This document shows positions 25,119-33,901 of a stretch of 64,000 bases of DNA, piece after piece (positions within the stretch are counted from its first letter, which is position 1; every line of letters starts with the position of its first letter). The position numbers were made by a program, and so were the translations under genes. Origin of the DNA: Pseudomonas sp. LB-090624 (lineage in GTDB: Bacteria > Pseudomonadota > Gammaproteobacteria > Pseudomonadales > Pseudomonadaceae); contig NZ_QJRL01000005.1 in NCBI RefSeq assembly GCF_003205205.1, positions 222,582-286,581 of the forward strand, written 5' to 3'. A model generated the notes under the pieces. The model was not told the origin of the DNA. It was given only the letters and a program-made list of their open reading frames with translations, and ran no database searches.

Positions 25119-26444
25119 ATGTCCATTTTCAAACAGCGCGTCTTGCTTGCCGCTTTGGCCTGCGCCCCGACCGTTCACGCTGCAGAGCCTTTTGCCAGCG
25201 ATTCCCCTTGGGCGCTGGGCGACTGGAATGGCGCCCGCAGCGACCTGGCCCAGCAGGGCGTGAATTTCGAATTCGCTTATGTCGGCGAAATCGGTGCCAA
25301 TCTTGGTGGCGGGTACAACAACGACCGTACTGCCCGCTACAGCGACCAATACTCCCTGGGCGCCCATTTCGACCTGGAGAAACTGCTGGGCTGGCACGAC
25401 GCGCGCTTCCAGCTGACCGTGGCCAACCGCAATGGCGACAACATTTCCAACGACCGCGTTGGCGACCCCCGCACCGGTACGCTCAGCTCGTCGCAGGAAG
25501 TCTGGGGCCGTGGCTCGCACTGGCGCATGACCCAGCTGTACTACCAGCAAGCGTTCTTCGATCGGCACCTGGACATCAAGGCTGGGCGCTTCGGTGAGGG
25601 TGAGGACTTCAACAGCTTTGATTGCAACTTTCAGAACCTGACTTTTTGCGGCTCGCAGGTCGGGAACTGGGGTGGCATCTGGTACAACTGGCCGATCACC
25701 CAGTGGGCGCTGCGGGTCAAGTACCAGCTCAGTGCCGAGCTGTTCGCGCAAATCGGCGCGTACGAGCAAAACCCGTCGAACACTCAGAACGACAATGGCT
25801 TCAAGCTCAGTGGCAGTGGCACCGAGGGCGCAGTGCTGCCGGTGGAACTGGTATGGCAGCCGCGCATTGACGGCCTACCGGGTGAATACCGTGCCGGTTA
25901 TTACTACAGTACGTCCAACGCCAAGGATGTGCTCAAGGACAGCCGTGGCCAGCCTGCTGTAATCAGCGGAGCAGCCTATCGCAGCGCATCGAGCAAGCAC
26001 GGCGTGTGGCTGGGTGCCATGCAGCAGGTAACCCAGCACGCTGGCGATGCTTCACGCGGGCTGACCGTTTTTGCAATGGGCACGGCCCATGACCGTAAGA
26101 CCAGCAAGGTCGATCACTACCTGTCTGTGGGCGCTATCTACAAGGGCCCATTCGATGCACGGCCAAAGGACGATGTCGGCCTGGCTCTATCGGAAGTCCA
26201 TGTGAACGCGGCCTACCGAAAGAATGCGGCGCTGACCAATCAGGTCAACGGGATCGATGACTACGACAACCCCGACTATCTGCCGGTCCAGGAAACCGAG
26301 TACAACGCCGAGCTGAACTATGGCATCCATCTAGCCGATTGGCTGACGGTGCGGCCGAACCTGCAGTTTGTGCGTCACCCAGGCGGGGTGAAACAGGTTG
26401 ACGATGCCTGGGTAGGCGGTTTGAAGGTGCAAGCGAGCTTCTGA
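25119..26444 (+). CDS. OprB-family carbohydrate-selective porin
   Basis: Outer-membrane beta-barrel of 441 aa with a signal peptide (about 1-21, ending VHA). OprB signatures are SPWALGDWNGARSDLAQQG near the mature N-terminus and YKGPFDARPKDDVGLALS in the C-terminal half; the chain ends VQASF with a terminal Phe, as outer-membrane proteins do. It closes the copy-2 dehydrogenase operon and would bring neutral sugars or polyols into the periplasm for oxidation. This location suggests the copy-2 enzyme acts on a carbohydrate rather than on a simple acid. Confidence 0.9.
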   Translation: MSIFKQRVLLAALACAPTVHAAEPFASDSPWALGDWNGARSDLAQQGVNFEFAYVGEIGANLGGGYNNDRTARYSDQYSLGAHFDLEKLLGWHDARFQLTVANRNGDNISNDRVGDPRTGTLSSSQEVWGRGSHWRMTQLYYQQAFFDRHLDIKAGRFGEGEDFNSFDCNFQNLTFCGSQVGNWGGIWYNWPITQWALRVKYQLSAELFAQIGAYEQNPSNTQNDNGFKLSGSGTEGAVLPVELVWQPRIDGLPGEYRAGYYYSTSNAKDVLKDSRGQPAVISGAAYRSASSKHGVWLGAMQQVTQHAGDASRGLTVFAMGTAHDRKTSKVDHYLSVGAIYKGPFDARPKDDVGLALSEVHVNAAYRKNAALTNQVNGIDDYDNPDYLPVQETEYNAELNYGIHLADWLTVRPNLQFVRHPGGVKQVDDAWVGGLKVQASF

Positions 26445-26463
26445 GTGCAGAGGTGGTACGTGC

Positions 26464-26491
26464 GCAGGGCAAGGCACAAGCCTTGCCCTGC
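26464..26491. terminator. Terminator between convergent oprB-like and amidohydrolase genes
   Basis: Perfect 11-bp stem GCAGGGCAAGG (26464-26474) / CCTTGCCCTGC (26481-26491) with loop CACAAG. Only TT follows, but its place between convergent genes supports a bidirectional terminator. Confidence 0.75.
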
Positions 26492-26502
26492 TTGCAAGCG
26501 GG

Positions 26503-27888
26503 TCAGCCTTGCTGCAACAAGTGCCGTGCCGCAGCCAGGGCTTGGCTGCGGAGCGTGGCTGTATCGATCCCGATGAGTTGGCCCCCACGTTTGACGATAC
26601 GGCCGTCGGCGATCACGGTGTCGACGTCTGCTGGAGTCGCCGACTGAACGATGCACGCCACGGGGTCGTTGACTGGGAAGATGCCCAGCCTGCGGGTGTC
26701 GATCAGCGCCAGGTCGGCGCGCTTGCCCACAGTGATCGAACCTGTTTCCTGGCCGATGCCCATGGCGAGCGCAGCCCCCTGTGTGGCCCAATGCAGCACA
26801 TCCTTGGCGGTCATCAGTTGCTCATCACCAGAAGTGCCAATAGCCAGGTTGAGGCAGGTCTGCATGAGCATGAACGGGTTGGCATTGCCCCCTAGCACCA
26901 ACGTGTCGATGCCGAGCGTGATCGGTAGTTTCGCGCGATGCAGCGCTGCCACGGGCGGCAGCCCGTAGCCCACACGCATTTCCGTCAAGGGTGTGATGCA
27001 CACCGTGGCGCCCGCCTGCGCGATGCTGGCCAAGTCTTGTTCATCGGCGTGGGTGGCGTGCACCAGTTGCACGGACGAGCTCAACAGGCCCCGGCCAGCC
27101 AGTTGTTGGATAGCCTTTTTCTCCTGCATCTGGCGGCTGACGGCAATATGGGTGGATACAGGCAGACCATGGGCTTTGGCAAATGCAAACTCTGCTTCCC
27201 AGATCGGCGCTTCGGTGCGTTCGGGACCACGGATAGCCAACCCAAGATCGATGCGCCGGTGAGCGGGGGTCTTCAGTTGGGACTGCACACGCTCGATATC
27301 CTTGAAGTCCATCGCACCCGTGGCCGGCAAGTCTTGCGCATAGCCGTACCACAGCCGCGCCCGCAAACCGCTGGAGGAGAGGGCGCGCAACTCAGCCTGG
27401 GCGAAGTCGGGATCGCGAATATTGTGCGCCCAGCTGTTCACCGTGGTGATGCCTGCATGAGTGGCCTCGGCCAGCCCGAGCCGAATGCTGAGCTCGGTGA
27501 GGGCAGGGGTGAAGCGCTTGCTGGTGGCTTGCTGGGTGACGAAGAAGGCAGGCCCGCCCGGAACTGGCGCGCTATTGCGCAGCAAGCTATTCCACAAATG
27601 CCAGTGGGTATCGATGAGCCCTGGGATCAGGATCATGTCCGTCGCGTCGATTACCTGCGCTTGACTGGCGACCAGCCCCTTGCCGATCTGGCGGATGGTG
27701 TCGTGCTCTATCAACACGTCGGTATTGTTCATGTCGCCCAGCGCCGGATCCATGGTAATCACCGTGGCGTTGCGAATCAGCAGCCGGCCAGCGCGCTCTG
27801 GAGAAGGGGTGCTGGCCTGGGCTGGGAGCATCAAACTGGCCCCGGCTAGCGAACCGAGTCGTAGCAGTGTGCGGCGATCAATGGCCAT
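26503..27888 (-). CDS. Tat-exported amidohydrolase (cytosine/guanine-deaminase-like, TRZ/ATZ branch)
   Basis: 461 aa. The N-terminus MAIDRRTLLRLGSLAGASLM is a clear twin-arginine signal, unusual for this mostly cytoplasmic family. The metal site is complete: His95 and His97 in DTHWHLW, His247 in STHIAV, His277/His280 in VHATHADE and Asp328 in GIDTLV. It should hydrolyse or deaminate a ring or amide compound in the periplasm. The start is preceded by AGGAGGAC. It lies downstream of the BenE-type gene on the same strand, 141 nt away. Substrate not identifiable; the ATZ-type layout suggests a heterocycle or aryl amide. Confidence 0.8.
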   Translation of the reverse strand: MAIDRRTLLRLGSLAGASLMLPAQASTPSPERAGRLLIRNATVITMDPALGDMNNTDVLIEHDTIRQIGKGLVASQAQVIDATDMILIPGLIDTHWHLWNSLLRNSAPVPGGPAFFVTQQATSKRFTPALTELSIRLGLAEATHAGITTVNSWAHNIRDPDFAQAELRALSSSGLRARLWYGYAQDLPATGAMDFKDIERVQSQLKTPAHRRIDLGLAIRGPERTEAPIWEAEFAFAKAHGLPVSTHIAVSRQMQEKKAIQQLAGRGLLSSSVQLVHATHADEQDLASIAQAGATVCITPLTEMRVGYGLPPVAALHRAKLPITLGIDTLVLGGNANPFMLMQTCLNLAIGTSGDEQLMTAKDVLHWATQGAALAMGIGQETGSITVGKRADLALIDTRRLGIFPVNDPVACIVQSATPADVDTVIADGRIVKRGGQLIGIDTATLRSQALAAARHLLQQG

Positions 27889-28029
27889 GAAGCTGTCCTC
27901 CTGGAGTCTGTTGCCTACCACGTTCGGGGCGAACGTTCCTACCTGCGACATGGAGGGTAGGCCAAGAGTTCGTTCAGTGTGATGCCACGTCGTAGAACTG
28001 CAATGGCCCTTGGCTGCGCCGCTGCTGCG

Positions 28030-29235
28030 TCAACGTGTGGGGCGCTCAAGAGTCGGGGCATTGTTGCGCGCGAGGTTCATGTTGAGCCCCGCGTAGGCTG
28101 CGATGCCGAAAACGATTCCCCAGAAGGCTGCAGCGAGCCCCAGGAAGCTCATGCCAGAAGCGGTCACCAGGAAGGTGATCAGGGCTGCTTCGCGTTGCTT
28201 CTCATCTGCCATGGCACCCGATAAGCCGTTGGCGATGGCGCCGAACAGAGCAAGGCCCGCCAGTGTTGCGATCAACGCTTTCGGCAGCGCCCCGAACACC
28301 ACGGCCAGCGTCGCACCGAATGTGCCCACCAGAATGTAGAACACCCCGCAGGCGATACCGGCCACGTAGCGTTTGCCTGGATTCTCGTGGGCTTCGGGTC
28401 CAGTACAGATTGCAGCGGTGATGGCGGCCAGATTGACGCCATGGGCACCGAACGGTGCCATCAGCAAGGAGCCGAGTGCAGTGAGCGCGACCATCGGCCG
28501 AGCCGGAGTTCCGTAGCCTGCGCTACGCAACACTGCAATACCCGGTACCGACTGCCCTGTCAGAGAGACCAGCGCAAGAGGGAGGCCCACGCTGATGATC
28601 ACCTGCCAGTTCCACTCAGGGGTGGTCCACACCGGTACCGATGCTTCAAGCACCCAGTCGCCAGTGTGCAACTGACCGAGGCAAGCGGCGACGATACAAC
28701 CAACGAGCAGTACTGACAGCACCGCATAGCGGGGGTTGATCCGTTTGAAGCACAGGTAGGCGGCGAGCATGGCCAGCACCAGCACAGGTTGCGTGTTGAG
28801 CGAGCCGAACAGGTCTGCGCCAAAGCGGAACAGGATCCCCGCCAGCATGGCCGAGGCAATTGCCTTGGGGAGTCGATTCATGAGCCGATCGAATGCACCG
28901 CTCAACGCAATTGCAGCGATCAGGGCTGCAGATACGAGGTAGGCACCAATGGCCTGCGCCAGCGTGATACCCGGCAGCGTCGAAACCAGCAATGCAGCGC
29001 CAGGCGTCGACCATGCTGTGATCACCGGTACCTTGAGCCAATAGCTGAGCACTACTCCTGTGACGCCGCTGCCGATTGAGATGGCCCATATCCAAGAGCC
29101 GATGATGTCGTTGGGCAGGTGCGCCTGGTGCGCCGCTTGAAACACGATCACCAACGGCCCAGCGTACGACACAAGCATGGCCACGAAACCTGAAATTACC
29201 GCCGAGAGGGATAGATCTTGTCTGATTGCCGGCAT
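28030..29235 (-). CDS. benE: BenE-family transporter (benzoate/H+ symporter-like)
   Basis: 401-aa inner-membrane protein, hydrophobic throughout with about 12 helices. BenE family landmarks include MLVSYAGPLVIVFQAA near the N-terminus and FGAHGVNLAAITAAICTGPEAH (about 263-284), which is the characteristic central segment. The family is named for benzoate uptake, but no benzoate dioxygenase genes are nearby, so the substrate here may be another small aromatic acid or purine-like compound. It diverges from a MocR-type regulator and precedes the exported amidohydrolase. Confidence 0.85.
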   Translation of the reverse strand: MPAIRQDLSLSAVISGFVAMLVSYAGPLVIVFQAAHQAHLPNDIIGSWIWAISIGSGVTGVVLSYWLKVPVITAWSTPGAALLVSTLPGITLAQAIGAYLVSAALIAAIALSGAFDRLMNRLPKAIASAMLAGILFRFGADLFGSLNTQPVLVLAMLAAYLCFKRINPRYAVLSVLLVGCIVAACLGQLHTGDWVLEASVPVWTTPEWNWQVIISVGLPLALVSLTGQSVPGIAVLRSAGYGTPARPMVALTALGSLLMAPFGAHGVNLAAITAAICTGPEAHENPGKRYVAGIACGVFYILVGTFGATLAVVFGALPKALIATLAGLALFGAIANGLSGAMADEKQREAALITFLVTASGMSFLGLAAAFWGIVFGIAAYAGLNMNLARNNAPTLERPTR

Positions 29236-29255
29236 CGCATACCTCTATCTTGATC

Positions 29256-29269
29256 GAATCAATCGATTC
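29256..29269. promoter_or_regulatory. Small dyad in the benE/MocR divergent promoter region
   Basis: GAATC (29256-29260) and GATTC (29265-29269) flank AATC, with related GATC/GAGTC steps nearby in an AT-rich stretch (29250-29320). Weak candidate for the MocR binding site. The rest of 29236-29464 shows nothing clear. Confidence 0.3.
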
Positions 29270-29464
29270 ATATTGAGTCAGTTCAATTAATCTAATATGT
29301 GTCACTAAGACAAATCAAGTTACATTTACTGCGCCGGATGGAAGGTGCGGAACGTACCACGCCTGGTTGCGGAGGCAGGCTCAAGGGGCCGTGCAAATTG
29401 ATGCGCTCTGCTCGTCGGCCACTGGTGTAATATCTGTGCTCCTTTGACTCAAGGGCAAAAGACT

Positions 29465-30865
29465 ATGTGGGTCCCCCACCTCAGTGAGCACAATCAACCG
29501 GTATACCTCGCGATCGTCGATGCGCTCGGCAAAGACATTGCTCGCGGCCAACTGAGAAGGGGCGACCGACTGCCGACTTTGCGCGAGCTTGCCACCGCCC
29601 TGGATATAACCCCGGGCACCGTCAGCCGCGCCTATACCGAAGCGTCGCGGCGGGGGCTCACCCACGGAGAAGTGGGGCGAGGCACTTATGTGCTGGGGGA
29701 GGGCGCCCCAGAGGCTGAACTCCCTGTGGCGATACCCGGTTCGGGTCAGAGCGGCGTTCTACGCTCAGGAGTGCTCGACCTGTCGATCATCAAACCTCAG
29801 AGCACATTCCAGGAACCGTGGCTCCGTTCAGCCTTCGCAGAATTGTCCCAAGGTGATGACCTTGGTCCAGCCCTGGATTACGTGCCCGATGGAGGGCATC
29901 CGCTGCACCGGCAGGCGGCCGCTGCCTGGTTGAGTCAATGGATTCCGGATGCAGAGTGGCAGCAGGTAGTACTGACCAGCGGCGCCCAGCATGGGCTGAT
30001 GGTTGCGATCAGCGCGCTTACCCGTCATCAGGACCTGGTGCTGTGCGAGTCGCTCTGCTATCCCGGGATCATTTCGGTGGTGCATGGCACCGGGCGCCGA
30101 TTGGCAGGCGTTCCCATGGATGAGTACGGGATCATTCCGCAGGCCCTGCGTGACATTTGTAAGCGAGAGCGCCCGGCGATGCTGGTTTGCGTCGCCACTT
30201 GCCAGAATCCTACCACCGCAATCATGCCCAATGCCCGAAGGGCAGAGATTGCGGCGATCGCGCGGGAGTTCGACTTTCTGATCCTGGACGACGATATCTA
30301 TGGTTTCCTCGCCACTGACGATGATATTCGTCCGCTGTCTACTTTCGCTCCTGAGCGCTCCATCTATTTGACCAGCCTTTCCAAGTCGGTTCTTCCGGCA
30401 TTGCGCATCGGCTACCTGTACAGCCCCGCGCGTTTATTGCCACGCTTGACGGCGATGGTTCGTAGCACGGTGTGGATGCCTTCGCCGCTGACCGCACACA
30501 TTGCCAGTCATGTTCTGAACACGGGTTTGCATGCCGAAATCATTGCGCGGCACAGGGCTGAGGCCGCAGCCCGGCAAGCGATTGCCCGCGACGTTTTCCA
30601 GCGCTGGGAGTTGATTGGCCAGCCTTTCAGCTACCACGCTTGGCTTAAGCTCCCGGCACCTTGGGGCAGCGATGAGTTCGCCACGCTAGCGCGTGCCAAT
30701 GGTGTACTGGTCATGAGCGCGAACCAGTTCGAGGCTGGAGGATCTGATGACGTCTCAGCCGTGAGGATCGTGCTGATGTCACCCACCAACCAGTCGGAGC
30801 TTCGCTTTGCACTGACCAAGCTGGTGAGCTTGTTGGAGACTAACGATCCTAAACTTTTCTACTAG
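29465..30865 (+). CDS. MocR-type (GntR-HTH plus aminotransferase) regulator
   Basis: 466 aa. A GntR winged HTH at the N-terminus (about 15-76: DRLPTLRELATALDITPGTVSRAY) is fused to a fold-type I aminotransferase domain. The PLP lysine is Lys307 in LTSLSKSVLPALRIGYL, and CQNPTTAIMP and LDDDIYGF provide the other PLP-contact motifs. ATG 29465 is chosen over an upstream TTG. Such regulators sense PLP adducts of amino compounds. Divergent placement suggests it controls the BenE-like gene and the amidohydrolase, and possibly the secreted hydrolase-like gene just downstream. Confidence 0.9.
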   Translation: MWVPHLSEHNQPVYLAIVDALGKDIARGQLRRGDRLPTLRELATALDITPGTVSRAYTEASRRGLTHGEVGRGTYVLGEGAPEAELPVAIPGSGQSGVLRSGVLDLSIIKPQSTFQEPWLRSAFAELSQGDDLGPALDYVPDGGHPLHRQAAAAWLSQWIPDAEWQQVVLTSGAQHGLMVAISALTRHQDLVLCESLCYPGIISVVHGTGRRLAGVPMDEYGIIPQALRDICKRERPAMLVCVATCQNPTTAIMPNARRAEIAAIAREFDFLILDDDIYGFLATDDDIRPLSTFAPERSIYLTSLSKSVLPALRIGYLYSPARLLPRLTAMVRSTVWMPSPLTAHIASHVLNTGLHAEIIARHRAEAAARQAIARDVFQRWELIGQPFSYHAWLKLPAPWGSDEFATLARANGVLVMSANQFEAGGSDDVSAVRIVLMSPTNQSELRFALTKLVSLLETNDPKLFY

Positions 30866-30881
30866 CCCGCATGGACCTCGC

Positions 30882-32891
30882 GTGAAGACCTCAAGCCGTA
30901 AGCCCGTTCTTCTCATGCTGTGCCTCGCTGTGTGCGCAAATGCGCACTCGAGCGAGGTGTGCAAGGCACCCGCGTCGGGTGCGCCGCTGTTCATCAGCGC
31001 CAGCTGCGTAGATCCACAATTCGGCCAGCCGGTTATCGATGCCAGAACCTCGATAAAGCAACCGGCGAACATGGTCAAGATCACTGGACATTTCAAAGGT
31101 ACTGAAGCCACCTTCAGTATTTACTTCCCGCCGAAAGCCCAGTGGCGTGGGCGCTTTTATCAAAGCGTCTATCCCATGTCCAATGGTGAAATACCCGAAG
31201 CTACGCTGGCATTTGCCAACGAAGACGGTGCGTATACCGTCGCTACCGGCCATACCACTGGCTATCGCGCAGATGCCGCTGCGGCAAAACTGGCCAGAGC
31301 CCTTGCGCAAGACTACTACCAGGCGCCTGGCCGCCAGATTTACGGCTACATCACCGGCGGCAGCGGCGGGTCCTATCAGACCATTGCCGCGATGGAGAAC
31401 AGCCAGGGCGTCTGGGACGGCGCAGTTCCTTTCGTCATAGGGACTCCAACTTCGATCCCGGTCAATTTTTTCGTGCGGGCGTTTGCACGGGTGGTGTTGG
31501 CGGATAAAGCCGCGCAAATTCAGGATGCCATGATGCCTGGCGGTAGCGGCGATCCATACTCAGGGCTCGATGCTACGGAGCAGGCCATTCTGCGCGAAGT
31601 GACGGCTATGGGGGTCCCACTCAAAGGCTGGACGACGCCGTCTTATCTGCTCGGGCTGGACGACGCGCAGGGGCTGATGGGTTTCGCCGACACGGTTCAA
31701 GCGTTGGACCCTGAGTACACGCACGACTTTTGGCGGCGGCCGGGTTATCTCGGCACCGAGCACTCAAGGCTGGGCGATATCTTCCGGTCGGCGAGAGTCA
31801 GCATGAAGACGTCGCTGAGTGTCGAGGCGAGCACGCCGCAGGTGCTTCACCTTGAGCACGTGCCAGAAAGAACCTCCGTTACAGACCTCGCCTATACATT
31901 GCTCGACTCTGCCGGCTCATCCCTTGGTAGTGTCAAAGGCGTGCTGGATCCTTCCCGCAAAACCTTCACGATCGACCCCCAGAGCCTTATCCAGGTCGGC
32001 GATGCGGTAACGCGCGCGGCAATGCTCGAGATCGATAACAGCGCGTCGCTGGCGCTGACCGCCTATCACCGCTACCAAGTGCCCAGCGAACGGGACTTTC
32101 ATGTATGGGATCAATTTCGCCGCTCGGACGGTACTGCGATCTACCCCCAGCGCCCGCTGCTGGTCGGCCCTGTCATCGGCGATGGCGCTTCCGGCGGCGG
32201 TCAGTTCACCGGGCGCTTTGCGGGTAGAATGATCGTCATTGGCAATCTACTCGATCTTGACGCGTTTCCCTGGGATGGTGACTGGTACGCACAACGCGTC
32301 AAGACTGCGCTTGGTCCTCGGTTCGAAAACAACTTCAGGCTGTGGTACAACGAAAACGCCAACCATGCCGATGGCTCCGTGATCATCTCTGGCAAGAGCA
32401 ACGATGTGGTGTTGGTCAGCTACGTCGGCATACTTCAGCAAGCCTTGAGGGATCTGAGCCATTGGGTGGAAGCGGGTAAGCCACCCTCACCCACGACCCG
32501 CTACAACATCGCCAATGGCCAGGTCGAGATCGCTCGGGCCGGGGCCCTGCGGGGCGGTATCCAGGCCAGCGTCGATCTCACCACTGCGGGCAAGAAGGTC
32601 GTTCACGTCCGCAGCGGCGAGCCGGTTACTCTCACAGGCAAGATCTCCCTGCCTGCCAATGTGGGCAAGGTGGTTGCGGTCGAGTGGAGTGCTACCAGCG
32701 AGGGCCCTTTCGCCAGATCTGGCCTGAAACACCTACCTGACGGCGATTTTCAGGTCCGCAAGGTGGTGCGCTATACGACCCCAGGTACCTACTACCCGGT
32801 ACTGCGCGTAACCACGCAACGGCAGGGCAATGCGCAGACACCGTTCGCCTTGGTACGGAATCTGGATCGGCTCCGAGTAGTGGTGCAGTGA
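30882..32891 (+). CDS. Large secreted hydrolase-like protein with C-terminal PKD/Ig-like domain
   Basis: 669 aa starting at GTG 30882, 16 nt after the MocR stop. A signal peptide (about 1-23) is present. The central part looks like an alpha/beta-hydrolase: YGYITGGSGGSYQTIAAME places Ser161 in a G-x-S-x-G-like nucleophile elbow, with Asp and His candidates further on (LDLDAFPWDGDW, NENANHADG). The C-terminal 110 residues (EPVTLTGKISLPANVGKV, then YTTPGTYYPVLRV) resemble a PKD/Ig-like beta-sandwich. I do not recognise a named family with confidence; tannase-like or polyester-type hydrolases are possibilities. Confidence 0.6.
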   Translation: MKTSSRKPVLLMLCLAVCANAHSSEVCKAPASGAPLFISASCVDPQFGQPVIDARTSIKQPANMVKITGHFKGTEATFSIYFPPKAQWRGRFYQSVYPMSNGEIPEATLAFANEDGAYTVATGHTTGYRADAAAAKLARALAQDYYQAPGRQIYGYITGGSGGSYQTIAAMENSQGVWDGAVPFVIGTPTSIPVNFFVRAFARVVLADKAAQIQDAMMPGGSGDPYSGLDATEQAILREVTAMGVPLKGWTTPSYLLGLDDAQGLMGFADTVQALDPEYTHDFWRRPGYLGTEHSRLGDIFRSARVSMKTSLSVEASTPQVLHLEHVPERTSVTDLAYTLLDSAGSSLGSVKGVLDPSRKTFTIDPQSLIQVGDAVTRAAMLEIDNSASLALTAYHRYQVPSERDFHVWDQFRRSDGTAIYPQRPLLVGPVIGDGASGGGQFTGRFAGRMIVIGNLLDLDAFPWDGDWYAQRVKTALGPRFENNFRLWYNENANHADGSVIISGKSNDVVLVSYVGILQQALRDLSHWVEAGKPPSPTTRYNIANGQVEIARAGALRGGIQASVDLTTAGKKVVHVRSGEPVTLTGKISLPANVGKVVAVEWSATSEGPFARSGLKHLPDGDFQVRKVVRYTTPGTYYPVLRVTTQRQGNAQTPFALVRNLDRLRVVVQ

Positions 32892-32930
32892 CGGGCGATC
32901 CCCCGCGGTCGCCAAGCGCTGCTGTGCAGG

Positions 32931-33809
32931 TCAAGTCGACAGTGCCTGAAGCAGCACTTTGACCTTCTCGGATTCCCGGCGGTGCCTGAGGTAGGCGGCA
33001 AATACTTCGTACTGGGCGAATTCAAGACCGGGGAGCGCGTTTACCAACGACCCGGCCTTGAGATCCTGCTCGATCAGGTACAGCGGGAGTACCGCTAATC
33101 CTGCTCCCGCCAAGGCCAAGGCGCGAAGCGAAGTGGAATCATTGACGCTGATTACCGGGTTGATCTGCAGAGCCGTTCGCTTTTTCCGCCATGTGACCGG
33201 GAAGCTGATCACCGGGGCGTAAACCCGCTGCGCCAGGCAGGCATGAGCACTGAGCTCTGCCAGGTCTTTGGGCGCAGGGTTGCGTTCGAAGTAAGCGGGC
33301 GAAGCACAGAGCGCCAATCCGAAGCTCGCGACCTTGTCGTACCTGACGCCGGACTGAGCCGGCGAAGCCAAGCGAATGGCGACATCATATTCACCATCCA
33401 GCAGGTCAACGTAGCGATCAGACAAATCGACCTCGAAGCGCAGGTCGGGATATTGGGTGGACAGCGTGGCGATGCGCGGCAGCACGAATGTGCGTCCAAA
33501 TGACGTCGGCATGGTCACACGCAAAACGCCTTCTGGCTTGGACAGGCCGCTTTGCAAACGCGTATCGGCCGAGTTGAGGCGTGCCATCACGTCGCGCAAA
33601 TCAGATGCATAGGTCAATCCTGAGTCGGTCAACGCGACCTTGCGAGTCGTTCTGAGCACCAGTTGGCGCCCAAGTCGTGCCTCCAGGTTGGAGATTCGTC
33701 GGCTGACTGTTGATTGTGCGACTCCAAGTTCTCGTGCAGCGAGAACAAAGCTGTTGCAGCCGGCTACGGCAAGAAAGGCTTCAACGTCAGCGAGAGAGGG
33801 AGTATTCAT
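32931..33809 (-). CDS. LysR-family regulator (CrgA-type group)
   Basis: 292 aa. The HTH begins MNTPSLADVEAFLAVAGCNSFVLAARELGVAQSTVSRRISNLEARLG in pattern, with the wing LVLRTTRKVALTDSG. The effector domain carries LRVTMPTSFGRTFVLPRI and the DRYVDLLDGEYDVAIRLA segment typical of the group that regulates quinone or aldehyde reductases. I chose ATG at 33809 over an in-frame TTG at 33836; neither has a strong ribosome site. It diverges from a nitroreductase and a quinone-oxidoreductase-like gene, which are its likely targets. Confidence 0.88.
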   Translation of the reverse strand: MNTPSLADVEAFLAVAGCNSFVLAARELGVAQSTVSRRISNLEARLGRQLVLRTTRKVALTDSGLTYASDLRDVMARLNSADTRLQSGLSKPEGVLRVTMPTSFGRTFVLPRIATLSTQYPDLRFEVDLSDRYVDLLDGEYDVAIRLASPAQSGVRYDKVASFGLALCASPAYFERNPAPKDLAELSAHACLAQRVYAPVISFPVTWRKKRTALQINPVISVNDSTSLRALALAGAGLAVLPLYLIEQDLKAGSLVNALPGLEFAQYEVFAAYLRHRRESEKVKVLLQALST

Positions 33810-33827
33810 CGAATTTACGCATAAGTG

Positions 33828-33865
33828 AAATCGCAAGATGGTTATTCTAATCCGAAAATCGCAAG
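33828..33865. promoter_or_regulatory. Direct repeats AAATCGCAAG in the lysR/nitroreductase intergenic region
   Basis: AAATCGCAAG occurs at 33828-33837 and again at 33856-33865, 28 bp apart (just under three helical turns), in the space between the divergent genes. Candidate LysR contact sites. Confidence 0.5.
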
Positions 33866-33901
33866 GATACGATGAGCAATGACTTGTGTGAGGAGTGAGA
33901 T

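Noticed and set aside
29236..29464. Benzoate catabolic operon assumption based on benE
   Set aside because: No benABCD or cat genes lie nearby, so the carrier name is kept only as a family label.
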